Shown here in pieces: positions 24,457 to 35,594 of a stretch of DNA of 64,000 bases. Numbering within the stretch: position 1 is the first letter of the stretch; each line of letters opens with the position of its first letter. The position numbers were made by a program, and so were the translations under genes. The notes beneath the pieces were generated by a model, which was not told the origin of the DNA, searched no databases, and saw only the letters and a list, made by a program, of their open reading frames with translations. The stretch is from the NCBI GenBank assembly GCA_904063045.1, contig CAJFCJ010000014.1:1795643-1859642 (forward strand), written 5' to 3'. Source of the DNA: Dimorphilus gyrociliatus. Its lineage: Eukaryota; Annelida; Polychaeta; Dinophilidae.

Positions 24457-25424
24457 GATGACCTTAATATTACAATTCCCTCCATTTTTCTCTCATACTT
24501 ATATATATATATATATACTGCATTAAACATATCAGCAAGAAAGCGATAATATAAAAATTGACGAATTAAAAACATTTCTATATACTGTTTATATTTTTTT
24601 ATATATTGGATAATAAAACATTTATAAAAAAAACATTATTCACATATATCTTCCCTTTTCAATGACGTCATCGTCACTAAAGTGCGATCACTTTTTTTTA
24701 GGTTGTATTCATGAATTAAACATAAACTGTCTCTGTGTGTGTGTATGTATGTTTTTTGTACTTTTATTAAGTTTACTTTAGCATTTAAATAAGAGAGATA
24801 ACAATATAGTTTTACTATCCTTAAATATCCCGTTTTTTTTCTAGTAAGTATTGACTGATTACGGTGTTTCAAATGCTTATACTGTTCTCTTAAAAGTTAT
24901 AAAAAGTAATAAATTTGTAAAAGTTCTTAAATGGAAGTTGAACAAATCGAGGTATTTGAAAACAAGTGAAGAGTTGATGAATGATATGTAAAGCAGTATT
25001 TACATTATATATTACTAATATTATATATATTTTATGAAAATAGCTGAAAATAACTGCTAAGAAATAAAAAAGAAACATAAATTAAATAAAGGTTTAAAAG
25101 CAAAAAAAAAAGAAGCTGTAGGCAAATATTTTATTGTAGAAATGTAATCTCATGCTTTTAAATATAAGTCTCCATTATTTTCGTACGATAACGTTCATAC
25201 ACGCTATAGCACATACCAAATATCACATTACAAGATTCATATGCTGTTAAACAACTAATGCAAACAGAGGAAGAAAAAAAGTATTAATGTTCAAAATATG
25301 CAAAATAAGCGAAAAAGAAAAGAAAAGGAAGTACATTTTCTACATATTATACATATGTAATATACTGTATATTATCTATATAAAATTATGTTAAAAAAGA
25401 ATTACAGGGTAAAAGGCTTGCAAA
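24457..25424. other. Tail-to-tail gap ABCB/tetraspanin
   Basis: Nearly 1 kb of AT-rich sequence with an (AT)n tract at about 24499-24518, a short GT-rich run near 24732-24750 and poly(A)/poly(T) stretches. It probably contains both 3' untranslated regions. No gene was seen. Confidence 0.55.
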
Positions 25425-26548
25425 TTAAACCCTTCTTGATCGACTACTTATCCATTTTGCTTTTTGTGCATTTATGTCTGATTTCATTGTGCATGCAAAA
25501 CATATAGCCAAAATCTGTAAAGGATTGAGAGAAGACAGAATAGAGAAATATTTAGCAAGTTGAATAAACAAACCTGTAATACAGCTATAAATATTCCAAC
25601 ACCGGCTATAGGTATCATATTATCTTTAACCCAACTTTTAAATGTTGGAAAACAACCTTTTTTATATTCAAAATTTAGTCCTGTAGTTTCTTCTAAGGCT
25701 CCATATCCACATTGTAGATTAACGAGTTTTTTACCTTTCTCCTCCACAGAAGAGTAAGGATCTTTACAGCAAGAATACGGTACACCGCAAGATTCAAGGG
25801 CAGCGGACGAGCAATTAAAATAAATGTTATGTTCCCAGTCTTTATTGCTGTCTATTCCACAGCAACCCAACTGAAAAATTGTATTGCTATATAGTAATAC
25901 AAGTATAATTAATTAAATACCTACCCAATCCATCTGAACCCAATCTATAATATCTTGCATATCTGGATCATCTCTATATCTTTCTATATATTTCTTTAAT
26001 TTTCCTTTAACACTGTTCTCCAATTCTTCCGAATAAAGAAATATGGCTATTACTAACGCTAACTCAGTTAGAAAAATAATTAAGACCAAAACTGCGTACT
26101 GTAAAAAATAAAACAATAAACATGAATATGTATATAACAATTGATATAGTATTAAATAAAAAAAGAACAATAGTTTTTTTTAAAGTCATACCAGAATTAA
26201 CAGTACAGTATTCTCCCTCAAAGCTCCGACACATCCAAAAAATGCAATTGTAAATAATATTATGCCTACAACTACAATTATCATTGCCGGATCGAATGTT
26301 ATGTTTGTCAACGATTTAATATTTCCCATAGCGTTTTTTTCATGTATTGCCCAAGTTCCACCCGCAATAAGCGCTCCACCTAGAAGCTGTGAACAATGTA
26401 TATGTTCTATAAGCAATACTGTTCACATTTAACTTAAGAAAATTATGAATCACAAAACTAGTTTAACTACAACTAAACTTACCCAAACAATAACATTAAA
26501 ACCAAATATCAGGTATTTCATTATAAGACTAACTTCAGTTCGAGCCAT
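25425..26548 (-). CDS. TspanC8-type tetraspanin
   Basis: Five exons: 26548-26483, 26386-26192, 26098-25925, 25870-25574, 25514-25425, giving 273 aa. Tetraspanins organise membrane microdomains; the C8 group (vertebrate TSPAN5/10/14/15/17/33) binds ADAM10 and controls its exit from the ER and its substrate choice, including Notch. Four membrane segments are visible. The large extracellular loop carries the CCG motif ('WLGCCGIDSNKDWEH'), a 'PYSCC' pair and eight cysteines in total, which is the C8 signature. A likely N-glycosylation site (NCS) lies in the loop. The short C-terminal tail is basic (WISSRSRRV). I cannot say which C8 paralogue it matches, so no symbol is given. Head-to-head with THOC1 over 723 bases. 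Confidence 0.93.
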
Positions 26549-27271
26549 TTTTACTTATGAAATCAGATCTTCTCTTTAATTATTGAAAATGTAATAAAAA
26601 ATTTTTTAATGGATTCTCTTCTTTTGTATCAAAATAATGTTTCTGTTCTATAACAACCAAATCCTTTACTGAGTAGATTTATATTAGGTCAGGACACAAT
26701 GCTCTGCAGGCTTTTTCAGGTTAGGTTGTTAATTTGTGACCATGAGCTGAAGAGAATTAAATATTTAAATATAGAAGAATGATGTTATGTCTTTGCTTAC
26801 AATTTTAATGCTCGACACGAATCAGATTGATGAATAATAAGATCGTCGGGGTTTCCAATCACCCCGCTTCAAAAAAAGGTTTACTTACCAAATGCTTATG
26901 AATAGTTCAGTCAATTAATTAACAAAGAATAAACTGTGCGAAATTAATTGAAAACATTGATTTTTATCCCCTTATATATATATATATATATATATATAAC
27001 ATATATATATATATATAAGGATAAGGATACAAGAGACTGTCGTTGACTGAGAGAATAAATAGTTATATCCTGCTGGAAGCCTACGCCACCTAGATGATTT
27101 AATGCCCTGCCAATGGAAGATAAGGCGTAGCAACTACCAGTGAATAATTCACATTTCCCCGCCAGGTGGAGACTCTATCAAAAGATATTACTCTTTTCCT
27201 CGTATTAGCTATCCGGTTTATGGACCACGTGACCCTCTAGGACTGAATTTGTTGAATACCGTGGTTAACAA
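26549..27271. promoter_or_regulatory. Divergent promoter gap tetraspanin/THOC1
   Basis: Gene-free. It contains a long (TA)n hairpin at about 26972-27018 and a TACGCCACCTAG segment near 27082 that resembles the CTCF-like motifs elsewhere. The sequence ATGGCGG at the THOC1 start codon also matches a YY1 core. Confidence 0.5.
26972..27018. repeat. (TA)n inverted repeat
   Basis: An alternating TA tract interrupted by one AAC and bounded by CTTATATA on the left and TATATAAGG on the right. The two halves are reverse complements and can form a hairpin of more than 20 base pairs. Confidence 0.85.
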
Positions 27272-30200
27272 ATGGCGGCCACAGAAGTGTTCAATTTCAA
27301 AAACTTGCAAACTTCATTCAGTGTAAGATTTAAAAAATTGCGATCTACATATTGCTGCATTTTGAGGATTCATTAATTGCTATTGTTTAAAAGAAAATAT
27401 GCATTAATCTTATACACTTTTGTAAAAATGCACTTATTGTGAGCGATATTAAAATTATTATTGTTTAACAGGCGGCAGTGAAGCTCACGATTAAACAGCA
27501 AGACTTTCAGATCATTAGAAAGGATTATGAAAAATACAAAATTAGGTTGGAGTTTAATCAGTTGTAAATTTTTTCATACTTAAATGCTACTTTTTACACT
27601 AGTGATGCCGATAAAAAGATGGCTATGGATTTTGCCCTTAGAGATTCTATGAAAGAATTGCTAGTAAGCTTTAAGCAGTTAATTTCTTACCAAATATTAA
27701 TAACACTAATTAATTTCAGTTTGAAAAGACAAATAGTGAAACGTTAACTAGTTTATTAAATCTCTGCGTCGAGTGCGTTAGTTTAGGTAAACAGAAGCTT
27801 TTAAGTCTAATTGCTAATAATTAATAATCTAATATTCTAATAGATCTCTGTACAACTCCAACACCTTTTATTGTTCTGTCGGATGTTTTTGATACACTCA
27901 GACTTAAGGATTGTGAAGAAATATTTTTATTTGTTGAATCAAAAGTTGGTACATGGAAAATGGTAAATATTCCTTTTAATATTGTAATTTTTAAACAAAA
28001 TAAATATTAATATAACTATTTTCTTTAGGCTCCATTCTTTTCCGCTGGAAGGAATTATTTATTAAGAATGTGTAATGGTTAGCAATTCATATAAAATGCG
28101 TTTGACTTGTTATAAATAATATCTTAAATATATTTAAAAAGATCTTCTTCGACGTCTTTCAAGATCACAAAATACAGTATTCTGTGGAAGAATACAATTA
28201 TTTTTAGCAAGATTATTTCCATTAGACGAAAGATCAGGTAATAAATTAAATCTAAATTTCTTCAATTATCATATTCTAGGTCATCTTTACTACATTAATC
28301 TTACTAGGTCTCAATTTAACTGGCTTATTTAATCTTGAAAATTTAACAAAATTTACCACAAACTCTGAACAGTATAACAAAAGTAGGGAACAGGTTCGTA
28401 AAATACTTAAATTATTCAAAGACTCTTTGTAAAATAAAGTACTCATTAAAACAGATGGAATTAACTGAAAAAGAAAGGCATGAGAATATGGATGTAGAAG
28501 AAGGAGAAATGGAGAATGATGAACACTTGTAAATTTAAAATTCTTAACTATTTGCATGTACATTCACAACTTAAATTTTATTCAATTTCAGAACGATACC
28601 GGTTGACTATAACTTGTATAATAAATTTTGGTCTTTACAAGACTTTTTTAGAAGACCAAATTCATGTTTAGATAAAATTCAATGGAATAAATTTTTAGAT
28701 GTAAGTTAACCTCCTTTTATTTAGTATTTTTTTTAGTAATTTTTTCATGTTTTATTTCATAGTATGCAAAAACAACTTTAAGTTGTTTTGAAAGTTATAA
28801 ATTAGATGATACAAAAACATCTAAACGTCAAGAAGAAGCTTTTCAAAGTTATTTTGCCAAATATCTTACGAGTGAAAAAGTTTGTATAGTAGCATAATTC
28901 GATAAAAGTTGATAACTTTTTGTTTATTCCATAGCTGTTAGATTTACAATTGTCGGATGGAACCTTTCGACGATATGTTCTTGTACAATTTCTCGTTTTA
29001 TTTCAATATTTAACAGCTGATGTAAAATTCAAAAGGTACTATTTAAAAGTTTATATGTGTCAAATTTCTAACCACCGTCATTACTTTCAATAGTAAAGAT
29101 ACTTTAATGGATTCTCAAATGAATTCAATAAGAGATAACACGAAAAAAGTTTATCAACTACTCAGAGAAACCCCACCTGATGGAGAAGCATTTGCCAGTA
29201 CTATAAAGGTTAGTATAGTGATATAGTTTGAAATCTAAAGTGCCAGAATCAAAATTTTTTTTTAACTAGCATCTAATAGAAAGAGAACATCTATGGAACG
29301 AGTGGAAAAATGGAAATTGTCAATCATTTTCAACTGCGTTTGATGAATCTAATATAAAAATCAGACAACAACGGTTAGATTTAAAACTTGTTTTTTTTTT
29401 GCAAATGTTTTTATCCGTCGTTTACAATACAACAGTATTCGAAAAAGAAGTGTTGGAGAAGATATGAAAGTTAACAAAAGAATGAAGATGGGTAATGCAG
29501 AATTAACTCGATTGTGGAATTTACAACCAGATAATATGGCGGCGTGTGTCTCGTCTGAAAGGTTTACTATTTAGTAGATTTAAAACAAATTATATTTTAA
29601 TTTATATATTTTAATTCGTAATTTTCAATCCAGGAATTTTAATCCAACTTTATTGGAATTCTTTGAGGAAGCCATTGAACAAGCTGATCCTGAAAATCAG
29701 ATTGATAGGGAATATCAGTGAGTTGTCATAAATAGTTTCAAGTCATATGTAATTTTAATTTTATTTCTAAGTCATGTGACTAAGCCAACATTCCAATGGC
29801 GAGCCCTACGGCTCCTTGGACAAAACTCAGGGACACTTTTCCCTTCAAGTAACCCTCAAAAGATTCAACCACTTGACGTCTTTTTAGAAGAGACGGCTAA
29901 AAATGTTGTTAAAAAGACTCAACCGGTCGTTTCAGAAGAAGTCAAGACAGAGGTAATTGAAGAGGTAGAATCTCTAAAGGACGATCATGTTGGTGATCTA
30001 GGCGATGACAAGGGAGGTGAAAACAGTGGTGATATAGAGTTATCTAGAGAGCTTATTTTAGCCATTGCCCACGACCTTGGCAGTGAATGGAAACAGTTGG
30101 CAGTTGAACTGGGTGTCTCTGATGCGGAAATTGCAGAGGAAGGAGAGGAAAAGGAAGCTTTTGAATACGCTGAAGAAATGATCCTTAAGTGGATGGTAAG

Positions 30201-30371
30201 TCTTATTCATAAGTACTGTCTTATCCGTTTTTATAACTTAAATAAGATTTTATAACATTATAGGAAAACGAAGACGATAAAGCTACTGCTAGTGCTTTAG
30301 AAAGCGAGTTACGCGAATTAGGAATGACCGTTATAGCCGATAAACATTTCCCTCCGAAAAATGATACATAA
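27272..30371 (+). CDS. THOC1: THO complex subunit 1 (HPR1 homologue)
   Basis: Eighteen exons: 27272-27322, 27472-27545, 27603-27663, 27720-27786, 27844-27962, 28029-28077, 28142-28237, 28308-28393, 28455-28528, 28592-28700, 28763-28879, 28935-29035, 29094-29208, 29270-29373, 29436-29561, 29634-29717, 29772-30195, 30264-30371. The product is 654 aa; human THOC1 is 657. THO couples transcription to mRNA packaging and export and limits R-loops. Family marks: '[16 protein letters not shown]', '[20 protein letters not shown]', '[14 protein letters not shown]', '[15 protein letters not shown]', '[16 protein letters not shown]'. The C-terminus carries the death domain of animal THOC1 ('[20 protein letters not shown]'), after an acidic linker. 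Exon 17 (424 bases) is the only long one. Tail-to-tail with RPLP2, 59 bases between stop codons. Confidence 0.97.
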
Positions 30372-30412
30372 ACCAAACTACAGTATATCATTGAAATATT
30401 CTCGTGTTGAAA

Positions 30413-30418
30413 AATAAA
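30413..30418 (+). terminator. Polyadenylation signal of THOC1
   Basis: AATAAA, 41 bases after the THOC1 stop codon and just before the RPLP2 stop codon on the other strand. Cleavage 10-30 bases downstream would place the THOC1 mRNA end inside the RPLP2 coding region. Confidence 0.6.
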
Positions 30419-30430
30419 CAAGCTTTAATC

Positions 30431-30769
30431 TTAATCGAACAAGCCGAATCCCATATCGTCATCAGATTCATCCGATTCTTCCTTTTTTTTCGCTTCTTCT
30501 TTCTTTTCTGCTCCAACGGCGGCTGCAGAGTCATCTCCAACAGCAGCAGCAGCGGCTGGAGCTCCACCGCACGGCATAGAGGCCAATCTAGAACTTCCTT
30601 CGGTCAATAGTTCTTCAACAGATTTTCCTTGTAAACTTTTAAGGACTATTTTAGCTTGTTTCTCGTCGACGTCGACACCAACGCTGCCAATGATGGTTTT
30701 TAAGTCATCCAAATTTATATCGCTTCTGTTGGCGAGCTTTGCCAATAAATAAGCTGCGACGTATCTCAT
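30431..30769 (-). CDS. RPLP2: 60S acidic ribosomal protein P2
   Basis: A single coding exon gives 112 aa; human P2 is 115. P1/P2 heterodimers form the ribosomal stalk that recruits elongation factors. Visible: the helical dimerisation domain ([20 protein letters not shown]), an Ala-rich hinge, a Lys/Glu run and the invariant acidic C-terminus ([15 protein letters not shown]), which factors such as eEF2 bind. The start ATG directly follows a good splice acceptor (TTCTTTTACAG at about 30772-30782). A donor (GTGAGT) near 30991 suggests a 5' leader intron of about 220 bases, usual for ribosomal protein genes. A pyrimidine-rich start (CTCTCTTGC on the minus strand, near 31035) would suit a TOP mRNA. 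Confidence 0.97.
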   Translation of the reverse strand: MRYVAAYLLAKLANRSDINLDDLKTIIGSVGVDVDEKQAKIVLKSLQGKSVEELLTEGSSRLASMPCGGAPAAAAAVGDDSAAAVGAEKKEEAKKKEESDESDDDMGFGLFD

Positions 30770-31414
30770 TTCTGTAAAAGAATAAAATTTAAGGTGAATG
30801 AACACGTGTCGGTTTATTCCCGTATTATCGCCCTGGTCAATTTTTTTGAGTGAGGAATTCGTCGTCAAATTCACGAAAATTTTTGTAGAAAAAAGGTTAC
30901 AATTATTTAATGCATATTCTTTAACAAAATGACCTTAAGAGTTTATGTCTGAAGACGATAATAACAAGGAAATTTGCAATAGAAAACTCACTACACGACG
31001 ACTGTGTGGAATACTTCGTTCCTTCAAAGCAAGAGAGCGATGTTAGGTGGCGCAGTTGTAATGCGACTCCATTAAAAAATAGATCGCTCTAAATTTGATT
31101 TCTCTTATGAATTAAAATAGAGATAAATCTATTATGTCAAACTATTTTATTAAAATTTTGGCATAAAAATTTCAATTGCTAAAAAAAACCCTCATATAGA
31201 TTACCATAGGAATAATTATGCTATATTTATTGACACAGCTCAACTTTCTTATCGCTCGATAATCTTTCATTTTTGTGATATCACCATTTAATGTCCAAGA
31301 GAGTTGCATTTACAATAATTAAGAAAGATATGTATATGCCTATGGTAAATGATTTATTAATTAGAAAAATTCTGTATTTGAAAGTTAACAAAAACACAAA
31401 TATACATGAAAATT
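30770..31414. promoter_or_regulatory. RPLP2 leader intron and promoter; XPNPEP3 3' flank
   Basis: No coding sequence. It holds the inferred RPLP2 5' leader intron (about 30772-30991), a CTCF-like AGGTGGCGC at 31045-31053 close to the inferred RPLP2 start site, and AT-rich 3' flank of XPNPEP3. Confidence 0.5.
31045..31053 (+). promoter_or_regulatory. CTCF-like core motif
   Basis: AGGTGGCGC, the core of CTCF sites in animals, in the RPLP2 promoter region. One of several similar motifs in the gaps of this window. Confidence 0.35.
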
Positions 31415-32961
31415 TCAACAATTTACAAGTTTTTCAATATCGCTAGCCAGTTTTGGACAATTTTTTGTTAGTATATCTGGTTCTCCGTCAGTAATTAATA
31501 CATCATCTTCTATCCTAATTGCAGTATTTCTAAAATATTCAGGAACAAAAGCCATATCATTCGTTATATATATACCTGAGAGTGGAGATGAAAATGATAG
31601 AATATTTATACTAATACAATTAATAAATGTTTACCTGGTTCAACTGTTATTATCATACCATGATGCAGTTGTGTACCTCTGGGAATAGTATGTGTGTCGT
31701 GAACGTCCATTCCCAAGAAATGCCCAACGTGGTGAGGGCATATTTGACGCACTAGCTGTTATATTTATTGGTTTTGGGTATTTTATTTTAACTCACATTC
31801 GATATTTATAATAACTAACCCTTTTTATATCCATTCCTTTTACACTTTCTTTGATTACTCCGATTCTTTTCAATTGACTCCCTAAAAGATCTAACATTAA
31901 TAGGTATAAATCTTCGAGGCAAACATTCTTAACGCATGCCTGGAGGACTTTTTGTTGAACTTCTAAAAGTCCCTCGTAGAGGGCTAAATGTTCTGGTTTA
32001 AAACGTCCCCCAACAGGCCAAGTTCGCGTGACATCACTAACGTAACCATGTAATTCTGATCCAGCGTCAACGAGTACCATTTCATCATTAATCTGTCTAT
32101 TATTGTTTAGATAGTGAATTATAGTCCCACGTCCACCTCCAGCAACCACAGGAGGAAAAGCTAAATGCTGGGCGTTTCTTTGCCGGCATTCAAAGTCTAA
32201 TTTTGAATGAATATGAGCTTCGTTAACCTGTTAAATGTTGATAAAATATAGCACTGAATAATATTCGAAATTGTATAACCTACACCAATTTTAGAGAATT
32301 TCATTGTTTCTATAAACATTTCCGAAGCAATTTGGCAAGTCTTTCTCATAAGTTCAATTTCACTCTTTGACTTAGTTAATCTCAGCTTATGAATGTAAAA
32401 ATTGATTGGTTGAGCTACAGATTTATCTACTTCACTCCTAATGATTCCATTTATATAGTCGCTGTCGTGTTTATAATCATACAAGATTAGGTTTTGTTGA
32501 CAATTTTTCTTTAAATAATTGGGTAGCATATCGTTGTTGTAGGTTTCATCAACGCATGTAAAAGTTAAAGCTTTCTCTGAACCCATACGTAAACCATCCC
32601 ATCGTTCTCTCATTGGGTCCTTTTTCGGAACGAATAAGATCGATTTATTCTCTCTTAAATCAAAAACTAAACAACTGTCTGGTTCCTGAAATCCAGTCAA
32701 ATACATAAAATCTGTATCTTGACGAAAAGGATATGGAACTTCATATGACATGTAATGAGTTGATGCTGATGGAATGACAGCGATAACATCTTTCCTGTTA
32801 AGACTATTCTGTATATGTTCTATAAGATTAAGTCGGCGTTGATTATATTCTTTTCGTGTAATTCCTGGTGTTACCTCATCTTCTCGAAGTAATTCAGGAT
32901 GCGTTTGAGACACTGGTTGTCCAAAGTTTCTCCCTTTAGGCGATAATACGGAATATTCCAT
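31415..32961 (-). CDS. XPNPEP3: Xaa-Pro aminopeptidase 3 (mitochondrial type, peptidase M24)
   Basis: Four exons: 32961-32284, 32227-31820, 31755-31635, 31575-31415, giving 455 aa; human XPNPEP3 is 507. It removes N-terminal residues preceding proline; the yeast homologue Icp55 trims mitochondrial proteins after presequence cleavage. Seen: the N-terminal creatinase-like domain ('[20 protein letters not shown]', '[15 protein letters not shown]') and the pita-bread catalytic domain with its metal ligands: two Asp in '[19 protein letters not shown]', His in '[15 protein letters not shown]', Glu in 'ITVEPG' and Glu in 'IRIEDD'. All ligands are present. The proposed start lies at the beginning of the conserved domain ([14 protein letters not shown]), so no mitochondrial presequence is seen; an upstream exon may be missing. 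Confidence 0.95.
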
Positions 32962-34019
32962 TTAATAGTTAAAAAAAAGATTTATAAAATGATACTTTAT
33001 TTTTCAATAAACAATAATTTAAAATGATCATTCTTATTTAAAATAATAAACGGACATATTTTATTAAGAGAAGCAAGAGGTTGTTTAAGTGTGCGGGTTA
33101 CTCTACTGAAGGCCGCCATCTTTGAAAAATATTGCATGCTTTCAAGTACCCGCCAAAAAGCTTAAATTTAAATATAATACTAAGCTTTCTATAGTAACTA
33201 TTTTGTTAACATAATTATAATTAGTGCAATAAATCGATAGTCTATTGAAAGAAAAAAATTAAATGAAACTGCTAAAGAGTTTTTTTAATAGCAGAGAGAA
33301 GATTTCTTATTTTATAGAGTAATCCAAATAAAGTTGAACACTATTGAAAGTGCGAAGGAAGGATTATTTATAGAAAGTAGAGAAGTAGCTTCCAATAACC
33401 AGTATTCTTCAATTAAAATCATTATTGAAATTGTAATCGGCTTTATATCGACATTAGCCGTAAGATTAAAATGTAACTATTTTTTGTATTCTTTTGACCT
33501 ATGCGATCTCTTATGAGGTTATAAGTAGATTGAGTACCTCTTCTTCTCTAGAGCCTATTTAATTGACTAAGTTATAAATAAAACTTAATTGTTTAATAAT
33601 AAGCTCTCGGAGTTGTTACACACTATTGAGCGTATTTATGTACACTGTCCAAATCTCATATCCGATATTCAAGTATTTACAAGTATTTAGAGATCTCATA
33701 GATTTATGAACTTGCTCGAGTATGAACAGATCATAATTAGTTTGTTGTTAATTTGTTCAAGAGCAAACATTCAATACTTGAACTAAACGCAGAGGATTGT
33801 CAACAATCTATAGTAAAGATTACAACATCTATGTATTGAAATTTTTGCTTCTATTAATTAACTTTAATTTATTTACTTCCTTAAGAGTGAGGACAGTTAC
33901 TTTTTTTTGTAAATTTATATATTTATTGAAATACAATCAAAGTATTCTTATTGGTTATTTTCTACAAAAGGTAATTTTCAAGTAAAAGAAACTGGTAGAT
34001 ATATTAATGTTTTGCCAAC
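32962..34019. promoter_or_regulatory. Divergent promoter gap XPNPEP3/THOC3
   Basis: About 1 kb. It contains a YY1-like GCCGCCATC at 33112-33120 and an exon-like open segment on the plus strand at about 33318-33460 (see findings). The remainder is AT-rich without recognisable genes. Confidence 0.5.
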
Positions 34020-35322
34020 ATGCCGGACAAAAAGCTCTCATACTTAGAATCTATGCAAAGGCATTTTGAGAATTATTCGAAGACTAAAGAATATCCTGTT
34101 CATTCCGCTAAGGTTCATTCTGTTGACTGGAGCTGTACCGGGAATCGTCTAGCTTCTGGATCTTTTGATAAAACATGTTGTTTATTTACAGTCGATAAAG
34201 ACAGACTGGTTAGTACTTTAACGCTCATAGGCTTTTTGCTTTTTTCTGATAAATACTAACTACTTCTTCAAAATTTGCAGATAAAAGACCAAATACTTCG
34301 TGGTCACGATGCAAGTGTCGATCAATTGTGTTGGCATCCATCAAATCCAGATAATCTAGCTACTGCTTCAGGTGACAAAACAGTAAGAATATGGGATGCG
34401 AGAAGCGGTCAATGTGTTCAAGTTTTTAAAACTAAAGGTTAGTAAATAGAAAAATATTGAAATCTAAACTATAATAACTGTACATTGAATTTTTGTAATC
34501 TAGGCGAAAATATTAACATATGTTGGTCACCAAACGGTCAATACATAGCAGTTGGGAATAAGGAAGATTTATTAACATTTTGTGATTTGAAAGCAAAAAA
34601 AATTCGCAAAGAAGAACAGTTTAGAAGTGAAGTTAACGAAATAAGTTGGTCTCCTAATGGAGATTTCTTTTATGTTACATCTGGTTCGGGTCATTTAAAC
34701 ATATACAGGTAGATAGATATAAGTTCAACAGTACATGACTGTCAATTTCTGTAAACATTTTTTCCAGCTATCCAAATCTTAAGCTAACTCATTCTCAGCC
34801 TGCCCACTGTGGAAGTAGTATCTGTATAACATTTGATAAGTACAATAAACATATGGCTCTTGGAGGTGCAGATGCTTTAGTTTCGGTTTGGGATGTTGCA
34901 GAACTGGCTTGCTTGAACACAATAACACGGTATGACGTTTTAAATGATGAAATTATTAATATTTTAAACAAATATTTTATTATACGATAGGCTAAGCTGG
35001 CCAGTTCGATCTCTAAGCTTTAGCCATGATGGTAAATTGTTAGCTTCTGCTTCAGAAGATCATTTTATTGATATTGCTGAAATACCAAGCGGTAAGTCAT
35101 TCTTTATTAAATATAAATTTAAAATGAAACTTAATTTCTATTATATTAGGAGAAAAAGTGACTCAAATCAAATGTGAAAATTCTACGTTTACTCTAAAAT
35201 GGCATCCAAAAGAGTATTTATTAGCCTACGCATGTGACGACAAAGATAGATACGATAGGGATGCTGGTTCTGTAAAATTATTCGGTCTCTTAAGAGATTC
35301 CTCTGACAAATCTTCCAGCTGA
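34020..35322 (+). CDS. THOC3: THO complex subunit 3 (TEX1, WD-repeat)
   Basis: Six exons: 34020-34208, 34281-34437, 34504-34708, 34768-34929, 34991-35091, 35150-35322, giving 328 aa; human THOC3 is 351. It is the WD40 beta-propeller subunit of THO, which recruits UAP56 and ALYREF to nascent mRNA. Repeats are clear: 'VHSVDWSCTGNRLASGSFDK', 'VDQLCWHPSNPDNLATASGD', 'ENINICWSPNGQYIAVGNKE', 'EVNEISWSPNGDFFYVTSGS', 'LSFSHDGKLLASASEDHFID', 'WHPKEYLLAYACDD'. The 'SEDHFIDIAE' segment is diagnostic for THOC3. A shortened Ser-rich tail follows 'SVKLFGLLRD'. THOC1, another subunit of the same complex, ends less than 4 kb upstream on the same strand. Confidence 0.97.
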
Positions 35323-35594
35323 AGTGAAAGATAAGTCCATGCAAAGCAAACTTTGTATATAAAAGATTCATATAATTGAACTTTGCAAACTATTTAAGCT
35401 ATTAGTTGTTTAACTTTGTTAAATTTGCTGATAAAATATAACATAATTTTTTTTTATATTACTTCTTTTATGTTATAAATTGAGCTGTTTGTAGGCTGAG
35501 TTTTACGTTAAAAGTCGCAAAAAATCAGTACATTTTACCAGTTATTGTAGTAAAAAACTGAACATTTTTCTAAGACTTTACCAGTTTTCACAAA

